Positions 7,007 through 12,190 of a stretch of 12,190 nt of DNA are shown here, piece by piece; the stretch's first letter is position 1; each line of letters starts with the position of its first letter. Position numbers and translations under genes: made by a program. Origin of the DNA: Eubacteriaceae bacterium (GTDB taxonomy: Bacteria > Bacillota_A > Clostridia > Eubacteriales > Anaerofustaceae). The stretch spans positions 1 to 12,190 of the forward strand of contig JAITGT010000050.1 of the NCBI GenBank assembly GCA_031280495.1. The letters run 5' to 3'. The notes below the pieces were generated by a model. It was not told where the DNA came from. It did not search any database and was given only the letters and a program-made list of their open reading frames with translations.

Positions 7007-8266
7007 ATGAGCAAGTATATCGTGAACGGTCGCAAAAGGCTGGAAGGCGAGCTTAGTGTCCAGGGAGCCAAAAACTCGGCTTTGCCGATAATGGCTGCAT
7101 GCGTTCTTAACAGCGGTGAGACCGTCCTCCACAACGTCCCAGATATTTTGGATGTGCGCATAATGGTAAAAATTCTGACATCTATTGGGTGTACTATAAA
7201 AAGAGACAATGTGGATTTGTCCATAAATGCGCGTGGCCTTACATCCAATCTCGTTTCTGAACAGCTTGTCAGCCAAATGCGTTCCTCCATTATGCTTTTG
7301 GGTGCATTGATTGCTCAACAAAAGGTGGTGCAGTTTTCTTTCCCAGGCGGCTGCGACATCGGCCTTCGGCCAATCGACATTCATCTCAAGGGGCTTCGAG
7401 ATCTTGGCGCAGACGTTCGCGAAGAGCATGGATTTATCATGGTCGACGGCAGCGGGATCAGCGCGAACAACATCATTCTTAATTATCCGAGCGTTGGCGC
7501 CACAGAAAACCTCATCTTGGCAACTATTTTTGCCCCTGGCGTCACATCCATCTCCAACGCCGCCAAAGAGCCTGAAATCATCGATCTGCAAAATTTTCTC
7601 AATGGCATGGGCGCAAGGGTTTATGGAGCTGGGACAAATACAATCTATGTCGAAGGCGTGGAAAAGCTGCATGATTCAGAGTACACAATTATGGCAGATC
7701 GAATTGTTGCAGGAACGATGCTTTGCGCCGTAAACATTACCGGGGGAAGGGTCTTTTTCAAAGATCTTCCGCTGGATGTCATAAAAGCGCCCTATTTCAA
7801 GTTGATGGAAACCGGAATGCAAATTCAGCCATCTTCCGGCGGAATTGTTGCGGAGTCCGCAGGAAAAATTAAGGCAGTTGACTCTATCATTACACAGCCA
7901 TTTCCAGGATTTCCAACAGACCTTCAGAGCCCCTTTGCGGCAATGCTCACTCTGGCCGAGGGCACCTCTGTCATAAAGGAGGCTGTGTTTGAAAACCGCT
8001 ACAAATACACTGTTCAGCTGGCCCGCATGGGCGCCAATATTAAGACAGAAGACAGAATTGCAATCATTACAGGTGTGAAAAGGCTCGGAAGCGCATGCGT
8101 TTATGCAGAGGATCTTCGGGGAGGGGCCGCACTTATCGTAGCTGCATTGGCGGCGGAAGGCACCAGCGTCATCGAAAATGCCTACCATATCAATAGGGGC
8201 TATGACAACCTGGCAAGCCAAATCCGTTCCATTGGGGGCGAGGCGGTGTATGTGGATGAATCATGA
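7007..8266 (+). CDS. murA: UDP-N-acetylglucosamine 1-carboxyvinyltransferase
   Basis: MurA transfers enolpyruvate from PEP to UDP-GlcNAc, the first committed step of peptidoglycan synthesis, in the cytoplasm. The 419 residues are the usual length. The substrate-binding AKNSAL has its lysine at residue 22, the SQMRSSI arginine is at 92, and the mobile-loop motif FPGGCDIGLRPIDIHL holds the catalytic cysteine at 116. That cysteine is the residue modified by fosfomycin; since it is Cys rather than Asp, this copy is predicted to be fosfomycin-sensitive at the target level. The start at 7007 follows a GGAGG at 6997-7001 with 5 nt spacing. Bacillota often carry two murA paralogues; this is the dcw-linked copy. 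The stop overlaps the ftsQ start by ATGA. Confidence 0.96.
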   Translation: MSKYIVNGRKRLEGELSVQGAKNSALPIMAACVLNSGETVLHNVPDILDVRIMVKILTSIGCTIKRDNVDLSINARGLTSNLVSEQLVSQMRSSIMLLGALIAQQKVVQFSFPGGCDIGLRPIDIHLKGLRDLGADVREEHGFIMVDGSGISANNIILNYPSVGATENLILATIFAPGVTSISNAAKEPEIIDLQNFLNGMGARVYGAGTNTIYVEGVEKLHDSEYTIMADRIVAGTMLCAVNITGGRVFFKDLPLDVIKAPYFKLMETGMQIQPSSGGIVAESAGKIKAVDSIITQPFPGFPTDLQSPFAAMLTLAEGTSVIKEAVFENRYKYTVQLARMGANIKTEDRIAIITGVKRLGSACVYAEDLRGGAALIVAALAAEGTSVIENAYHINRGYDNLASQIRSIGGEAVYVDES

Positions 8267-9033
8267 TGGGCAAAGCCAGGATAATCAGGATTAGGGACAG
8301 AAAACGCATCTCAAAAGGGGCGCTTGCGCTTTGCCTCGCGGCATGCCTGGCTGTGGCAGCCATTGCCTTTCTGCAAAGCGGATATTTTGACATTTCATAT
8401 CTGCAGATAGAAGGCATGACGGAAACGGGCGCGATTACGCGCGAGGAGCTCATGGAATACGGCGGCATTGAAATGGGGGCGAATATTTTCTCCTTTTCAG
8501 CGCGACAAGCAGAAAAAGGCATTCTCGGCTACGTGCCAGAAGCAAAGGAGGCGCGCGTAAAACGCACGCTTCCCAGCACTGTTAAAGTTGCCATAGCCGA
8601 AAGGACGCCATTTGCCGCCATCTACTCAAATGGCGCGTATTACATAGCAGACGACGCCGGCTTTGTCATGGCTCAGTCTTCCCAGATTGGGCCGCCCTCT
8701 GTCATTACTGTCAGCGGGCTGGGCAATGTGGAAATTGAGTTGGGGACAAGCTTTGACTATTTCCAAAGCGCCAAAGCGCAGACTGTATCCTATGTTTTGA
8801 AATTTGCCACTGAACGCGGCCTCGAAGGCATGATCTCAGAGATATTGGTGGAGGACAGCGGGTATTACATCTACTCAAACAACAACAACTATATCAAATT
8901 TTTTATGCTGGCAGACTTTGCCTCCAATGAAGGTTTCGTTGCGGATTACCTTGCCACGCAGGCGAGGCCCAATATTATGGTTGAGCTATTCGAAGGCGCG
9001 GATCCAATATTTAAGGAAGTTAGCATTCGATAG
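8263..9033 (+). CDS. ftsQ: Cell division protein FtsQ/DivIB
   Basis: This bitopic division protein scaffolds the FtsL-FtsB-type complex and septal synthases at mid-cell. The 256-residue product has a basic cytoplasmic N-terminus (about 18 residues with many Arg and Lys) and one membrane helix at about 20-37. An extracellular POTRA domain follows at about 43-112, starting FDISYLQIEGMT and including the VKRTLPSTVKVAIAERTPFA motif that is characteristic of FtsQ/DivIB. A beta domain makes up the rest. Sequence identity in this family is low, so the call rests on architecture, the POTRA motif and position between murA and ftsZ. The start overlaps the murA stop (ATGATG gives two adjacent ATGs, 8263 and 8266); there is no strong SD, so translation is probably coupled to murA. 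Confidence 0.9.
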   Translation: MMGKARIIRIRDRKRISKGALALCLAACLAVAAIAFLQSGYFDISYLQIEGMTETGAITREELMEYGGIEMGANIFSFSARQAEKGILGYVPEAKEARVKRTLPSTVKVAIAERTPFAAIYSNGAYYIADDAGFVMAQSSQIGPPSVITVSGLGNVEIELGTSFDYFQSAKAQTVSYVLKFATERGLEGMISEILVEDSGYYIYSNNNNYIKFFMLADFASNEGFVADYLATQARPNIMVELFEGADPIFKEVSIR

Positions 9034-9089
9034 TACAAGCTCATGCCCAAAGTTGGCAGAAACAGGAGGCTGTAGATTGAGGAAACATA

Positions 9090-9106
9090 TTGCCAAAACA
9101 TGGCAA
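9090..9106. repeat. Dyad TTGCCA-N5-TGGCAA overlapping the ftsZ -35 element
   Basis: TTGCCA (9090-9095) and TGGCAA (9101-9106) are perfect inverted repeats around a 5-nt centre, so the site is a 17-bp dyad that coincides with the -35 box and early spacer of the predicted ftsZ promoter. It is not followed by a T-run on the + strand and so is not a good terminator. It could be a protein binding site, but a chance match is possible. Confidence 0.35.
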
Positions 9107-9118
9107 AAATATTAGAAT
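9090..9118 (+). promoter_or_regulatory. Predicted sigma-A-type promoter of ftsZ
   Basis: TTGCCA at 9090-9095 matches the -35 consensus at 5 of 6 positions and TAGAAT at 9113-9118 matches the -10 at 5 of 6, with an ideal 17-nt spacer. Transcription would start near 9125, giving a leader of about 30 nt that includes the ftsZ ribosome binding site. A dedicated ftsZ promoter inside the dcw cluster is common in other bacteria. This call is from sequence only. Confidence 0.6.
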
Positions 9119-9154
9119 GGTCTAAGGACGTACAGGAAACCAGGAGGAAACGAC

Positions 9155-10255
9155 ATGCCATACGAGTTTTTGCCTGAAGACAAGGCAATCGGCACGGCGA
9201 ACATAAAAGTCATCGGCGTCGGCGGAGCAGGCAACAACGCCGTAAACAGGATGATTGAGAGCGGTCTTCAGGGCGTGACATTTTACGTAGTCAACACAGA
9301 CAGCCAAGCGCTTAATCTGTCGAGAGCGGAAAATAAGCTGCAAATCGGCGCGGCAACCACTGGGGGACTTGGCGCTGGCGCTAATCCAGAGGTTGGGGAA
9401 AAATCCGCTGAGGAAAACATAGAAGACATAAAAACCATGCTTGAAGGCGCAGATCTCGTCTTTATAACAGCTGGCATGGGCGGCGGGACAGGAACGGGCG
9501 CTTCGCACGTCATTGCCCGCGTGGCGCATGAAATGGGGCTTCTTATCGTTGGCGTCGTGACCAGGCCCTTTAACTTCGAAGGCAAGGTGCGAAAGATTAA
9601 CGCCGATCTTGGAATACAGCTGATACGCGATTTTGTGGATGCACTTGTTGTTATTCCAAACGATCGCCTTTTGCAGATGGCCAATCCAACGACTACCTTT
9701 AACGAAGCGCTTCGCATGGCGGATGAAGTCCTTTTGATGGGCGTAAAGGGGATAACCGACTTAATAGCCACTCCAGCGCTCATTAACCTCGATTTTGCGG
9801 ATGTCAAGACAATCATACAGAACGCAGGCCTTGCGCACATGGGAATGGGAATCGGGACTGGGGACGAGAAAGCAGTTGGCGCCGCGACGCAGGCTATTCA
9901 GAGCCCGCTGCTTGAAACAAACATTGACGGAGCGACAGGAGTGCTCATCAATATCATGGGGGGCGAGCAGCTGACGCTGTTTGAGATCGAGAAAATCGCT
10001 GAAATCGTGCGGCAGGAAGCGCATCCAGAGGCAAACATTATCTTTGGCGCCTGCATAGACTCTTCCCTTGACACTGAAATAAAAGTTACTGTGCTTGCTA
10101 CCGGCTTTAGCCCAGCAGGCTCTAAAATATCTGGAAAGCAGCCTCCCATTGACTTTGTTGACACGCCCGTGCCGCCAAACAAGGGCAGAAAGGCGAATGA
10201 GCCAAGGCAGCAGCGCTCAAACCCCTGGCCATCGTTTCTTGACGACTTTAACTGA
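9155..10255 (+). CDS. ftsZ: Cell division GTPase FtsZ
   Basis: FtsZ is the tubulin-like GTPase that polymerises into the cytoplasmic Z-ring and recruits the divisome. It is 366 residues. Visible motifs are IGVGGAGNNAVNRM (20-33), VNTDSQAL (46-53), the tubulin signature GGGTGTG (109-115), NFEGKVR (140-146) and the T7 catalytic loop NLDFAD (211-216), needed for GTP hydrolysis across the subunit interface. The globular domain ends near residue 318. A short linker of about 35 residues leads to the tail NPWPSFLDDFN. The tail keeps the P-x-F-L core of the conserved C-terminal peptide but ends with acidic residues instead of the usual basic stretch. A strong AGGAGG ribosome binding site at 9142-9147 lies 7 nt before the ATG. 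There is no ftsA between ftsQ and ftsZ. Confidence 0.98.
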   Translation: MPYEFLPEDKAIGTANIKVIGVGGAGNNAVNRMIESGLQGVTFYVVNTDSQALNLSRAENKLQIGAATTGGLGAGANPEVGEKSAEENIEDIKTMLEGADLVFITAGMGGGTGTGASHVIARVAHEMGLLIVGVVTRPFNFEGKVRKINADLGIQLIRDFVDALVVIPNDRLLQMANPTTTFNEALRMADEVLLMGVKGITDLIATPALINLDFADVKTIIQNAGLAHMGMGIGTGDEKAVGAATQAIQSPLLETNIDGATGVLINIMGGEQLTLFEIEKIAEIVRQEAHPEANIIFGACIDSSLDTEIKVTVLATGFSPAGSKISGKQPPIDFVDTPVPPNKGRKANEPRQQRSNPWPSFLDDFN

Positions 10256-10295
10256 ATAGGAGGGATTGCCTTTGAGAAATCATGGCGCAAGCAAT

Positions 10296-10325
10296 AAAAT
10301 GCCCTCTTAAAAGAAGGCATTTTTT
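10296..10325. terminator. Bidirectional intrinsic terminator between ftsZ and the CNNM gene
   Basis: AAAATGCC (10296-10303) pairs with GGCATTTT (10316-10323). Inside it, TCTT can pair with AAGA across one C-A mismatch, giving a long stem. The + strand continues into a T-rich run (10319-10329, with one G). Read on the - strand the same stem is followed by TTTTATT. It therefore can end both the ftsZ transcript (40 nt after the stop) and the convergent - strand gene. Confidence 0.8.
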
Positions 10326-10344
10326 GTTTCGTCCTGTCAGAAGC

Positions 10345-11694
10345 CTACGCTTCGCCATTGTTCTCGCCGCTGTTTTGGGGAAGCTTGCTCACCACAACCC
10401 ATTCAATGCGGCGCTCTTTCACATCTTCCACCTGGAACTGTGCGCCAAAGGCTGTGACGACAGGCTTGCTGCCGTCGGTAGGAATCATGGACAGCACATT
10501 GATGATCAGGCCGCCAAGCGTATCGTATTCCTCGTCGTCTGGAAGCGGCAAATCCAAATATTCTGAAAGCGTTTCTAGATCAACAGAGCCGCTGACGCGC
10601 CATGTGCCGTCCGCCAAAGGGGTGATTTCGTCCTCATCGAATTTGTCCGACTCGTCATAGATGTTTCCAACTATTTCCTCTAACAAGTCTTCAAGTGTTA
10701 TTATGCCGCTTGTGCCCCCGTATTCGTCAACGACAACCGCGAGATGGGCGTTTGACGCCTGCATGTTTTTAAACAAAATATCCGCACGCACGCTTTCTGG
10801 AACAAAATAGGCAGGCCGAATCAGCTTGGCAAGGGGAAGAGGATCTTTTGCCTGCAGGTTAAGAAGAAAGTCACGGCTAATGAGTATGCCTAATATATCG
10901 TCGTGGTCTTCGCCGATGACAGGAAAGCGAGAGTATGCTGTCTGGCGAATGAGCTCAAGCACGTCCTCTTGTTTTGCATCTGACTCTAAGAACTCCACGT
11001 CTGTGCGATGCACCATGACATCTTCCGCTGTCATGTTGTTGAGCTCAAAGATGTTCTCAATCATTTCCTTTTCGCTTCTGCCGATAGCGCCTTTTTCATC
11101 TGCCACATCAACCATGTAAAGTATTTCCTCTTCGCTAACTTCTGTGTCTTGCGCAAAGGGGTCAATGCGAAATAGCCTCAGCATCCCATTTGTCGTTTTG
11201 CTTAAAAGAAAAATGGCTGGCCGCATGATTTTTGTCATGGCGCTGATCACGCCGCAGATTGCCCGCGCAATGCCTTCCGCCTTTTGCATGGCTATGCGCT
11301 TTGGGATTAGCTCTCCAAACACCAGCATAAAGAAAGAAAGCACAACCGTAACTGCAATAAGAGACATGCTGTGAATGGCTGTGCGCGACATGCCTGCCGC
11401 AATCTGTTTCTCAATAAAAAAATCCGTTATCCGGAGTGCAAAGCTGTCAGCGGCGAACGCAGAGGCAAGAAGGCTGCCAAGCGTAATTCCCACTTGGATG
11501 GTGGAAAGGAAGACAGTGGGATTTTGTGTTATCCTTAGAATTTTGATTGCTTTCTTGTCGCCATCGGCAGACTGTACTTTCAGCTTGTTGTCATTGACCG
11601 AAATGATGGCGATCTCGGCAGCGGCAAAAAAGCCGTTCATGAGGATCAGGGCGATCTGCAAGAGTATTTGCGGCCCAATAGGGTCCGACGGCAA
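10345..11694 (-). CDS. CNNM/CorC-HlyC family membrane protein (hemolysin family, DUF21-CBS)
   Basis: This protein belongs to the CNNM/CorC family, once called hemolysin-related; members are implicated in Mg2+ efflux or other divalent-cation homeostasis at the cytoplasmic membrane. From the TTG at 11694 it is 449 residues. An N-terminal CNNM (DUF21) membrane domain covers about 5-185, with MNGFFAAAEIAIISVN (19-34) and FGELIPKRIA (126-135). Two CBS domains follow (about 220-280 and 285-345, the second with VVDEYGGTSGIITLEDLLEE), then the CorC_HlyC domain (about 358-437). AAGGAG at 11705-11710 lies 10-11 nt before the TTG, and MPSDPIGPQ fits family N-termini. Other in-frame starts (GTG 11703, ATG 11730, TTG 11757) are too close to the ribosome binding site or lie at or upstream of the predicted transcription start. 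It is transcribed alone, convergent with ftsZ. The exact transported ion is not known. Confidence 0.9.
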   Translation of the reverse strand: MPSDPIGPQILLQIALILMNGFFAAAEIAIISVNDNKLKVQSADGDKKAIKILRITQNPTVFLSTIQVGITLGSLLASAFAADSFALRITDFFIEKQIAAGMSRTAIHSMSLIAVTVVLSFFMLVFGELIPKRIAMQKAEGIARAICGVISAMTKIMRPAIFLLSKTTNGMLRLFRIDPFAQDTEVSEEEILYMVDVADEKGAIGRSEKEMIENIFELNNMTAEDVMVHRTDVEFLESDAKQEDVLELIRQTAYSRFPVIGEDHDDILGILISRDFLLNLQAKDPLPLAKLIRPAYFVPESVRADILFKNMQASNAHLAVVVDEYGGTSGIITLEDLLEEIVGNIYDESDKFDEDEITPLADGTWRVSGSVDLETLSEYLDLPLPDDEEYDTLGGLIINVLSMIPTDGSKPVVTAFGAQFQVEDVKERRIEWVVVSKLPQNSGENNGEA

Positions 11695-11728
11695 AGAAAT
11701 CACTCTCCTTTTAGCGATAAGTCTAAAC

Positions 11729-11757
11729 ATTGTAGCATTTTTCCATGCCTTATACAA
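11729..11757 (-). promoter_or_regulatory. Predicted promoter of the CNNM gene (extended -10)
   Basis: On the - strand, TGCTACAAT gives a TGn extension plus a -10 (TACAAT, + positions 11729-11734) matching 5 of 6 consensus bases. A weak -35, TTGTAT, lies at 11752-11757 with a 17-nt spacer. Transcription would begin near 11722, leaving about 27 nt before the TTG start at 11694 and including its ribosome binding site. Confidence 0.55.
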
Positions 11758-11847
11758 CAGGCGCGCCTATGAATCTTGCACTTGACGCCCCCCATTCAGG
11801 CCCGGGCAGCAGATTTCCCCGCAAAAGCGCTCTGGCAAGATGCGCTC

Positions 11848-11873
11848 TTGACTGCCTTAACATATGCTATAAT
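11848..11873 (+). promoter_or_regulatory. Predicted extended -10 promoter of the HisZ-like gene
   Basis: TGCTATAAT (11865-11873) is a full consensus extended -10. TTGACT at 11848-11853 resembles a -35 but is only 14 nt away, shorter than the usual 16-18, so the extended -10 probably does most of the work. The start would be near 11880, giving a leader of about 68 nt. It is divergent from the CNNM promoter about 90 bp away. Confidence 0.55.
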
Positions 11874-11923
11874 CATAGGGCGCGTTCCTCCAGCCCTCTC
11901 TGCGCTGGCGCCTGCGCAGCCAA

Positions 11924-11944
11924 GGCTTTCGAAAGGGAAAAGCC
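11924..11944 (+). promoter_or_regulatory. Leader hairpin with the ribosome binding site in its loop
   Basis: GGCTTT (11924-11929) can pair with AAAGCC (11939-11944). The 9-nt loop CGAAAGGGA holds the SD-like AAAGGGA (11932-11938), 9 nt before the ATG at 11948. Just upstream, CTGCGC (11900-11905) can pair with GCGCAG (11914-11919). Whether either stem forms in the cell is not known. Confidence 0.3.
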
Positions 11945-11947
11945 ATT

Positions 11948-12190
11948 ATGAATGTTGACGCTATTTCTTACAACGCTTCCGCCCAGGCGCTAAAAAGCCT
12001 ATACTACAGCTATGCCTGCGCGGAAACGCAAATACCCATCTTTGTTGAGGCGGATCTGTATGACTCTTACAAAGCCGTTTCCGATCAAAAATACCTCAAA
12101 ACGATCGATCGCTCTGGCCATGTGCTTGTCGTGCGCCCAGACGCCACTTTCCATGCGCTGTGCGGGGAGGGGAAAGAGCCATCAAGCGAA
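11948..12190 (+). CDS. HisZ-like protein (ATP phosphoribosyltransferase regulatory subunit / HisRS-like), 5' end
   Basis: The first 81 codons of a gene that runs off the window. The product aligns by eye with the class II aminoacyl-tRNA synthetase-like fold shared by HisS and HisZ: an N-terminal helix (ALKSLYYSYA), a strand with IPIFVEADLYDSYKA, then KYLKTIDRSGHVLVVRPDATFHAL, equivalent to the FVDRSGRxLALRPDxT motif that forms motif 2 in HisRS. HisZ activates the short form of HisG in the first step of histidine synthesis. I favour HisZ over HisS because the early P-G-T-x-D motif of tRNA-charging HisRS is absent, but the protein is only partly visible. The start at 11948 is supported by AAAGGGA 9 nt upstream and a promoter at 11865-11873. 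If it is hisZ, a hisG gene would be expected downstream. Confidence 0.65.
   Translation, partial: MNVDAISYNASAQALKSLYYSYACAETQIPIFVEADLYDSYKAVSDQKYLKTIDRSGHVLVVRPDATFHALCGEGKEPSSE

Noticed and set aside
6992..7672. 226-codon - strand open frame opposite murA
   Set aside because: It is antisense to a fully supported murA, and its Cys/His-rich product matches nothing recognisable. It is a shadow frame.
9090..9110. Intrinsic terminator after ftsQ
   Set aside because: The TTGCCA/TGGCAA stem is only 6 bp and is followed by A-rich, not T-rich, sequence on the + strand.
10282..10566. 94-codon + strand frame after ftsZ
   Set aside because: It runs through the terminator hairpin and lies opposite the end of the CNNM gene, with no motif.
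11745..11958. Short + strand open frames upstream of the HisZ-like gene
   Set aside because: They have no ribosome binding site and no motif, they cross both predicted promoters, and one ends just inside the HisZ-like gene in another frame.
1..12190. Mobile elements, CRISPR arrays, tRNA or rRNA genes, toxin-antitoxin or defence systems
   Set aside because: I looked on both strands and saw no transposase, integrase, terminal repeats, regularly spaced repeats or tRNA-like sequence. The window is a conserved housekeeping region.

Overview
This window is almost entirely the distal part of a division and cell wall (dcw) cluster on the + strand. It is followed by a convergent CNNM/CorC-type membrane protein gene on the - strand, then by the start of a divergent HisZ-like gene on the + strand. 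The gene content and order (PASTA-type class B PBP, murF, mraY, murD, ftsW, murG, murA, ftsQ, ftsZ), the GGAGG-type ribosome binding sites and the roughly even GC content point to a Gram-positive bacterium of the Bacillota, most likely a Clostridia-like lineage. I cannot place it more closely, and the lineage is an inference from cluster order and protein style only.

Layout. Positions 1-542 hold the 3' end of a SpoVD/FtsI-type transpeptidase with two PASTA domains. murF (618-1985) and mraY (1982-2983) overlap by 4 nt. murD (3007-4377) and ftsW (4446-5633) follow closely. A 188-nt gap without a recognisable gene precedes murG (5822-6949). murA (7007-8266) overlaps ftsQ/divIB (8263-9033) by 4 nt. 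A 121-nt spacer then carries a good sigma-A-type promoter and a dyad ahead of ftsZ (9155-10255). A hairpin with T-runs on both sides (10296-10325) probably ends both the dcw transcript and the convergent - strand gene (10345-11694). The 253 nt between that gene and the HisZ-like gene (11948 to the window end) hold two back-to-back promoter-like elements, both of the extended -10 type.

How the genes work together. MurA commits UDP-GlcNAc to peptidoglycan synthesis. MurD and MurF add amino acids to the UDP-MurNAc peptide. MraY and MurG make lipid I and lipid II. FtsW polymerises glycan and the PASTA PBP crosslinks it at the septum. FtsQ/DivIB scaffolds the complex and FtsZ positions it. murE is not between the PBP and murF, and murB, murC and ftsA are not in the interval shown, so these must lie elsewhere or upstream.

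I saw no mobile element, CRISPR array, tRNA or rRNA, and no new multigene system. The points worth a second look are local: the ftsZ promoter/dyad, the ftsW-murG gap with a displaced Shine-Dalgarno (SD) sequence, the unusual acidic FtsZ C-terminus, tiny ATGA-coupled ORFs, a TTG start for the CNNM protein, and a leader hairpin that puts the HisZ-like SD in its loop.
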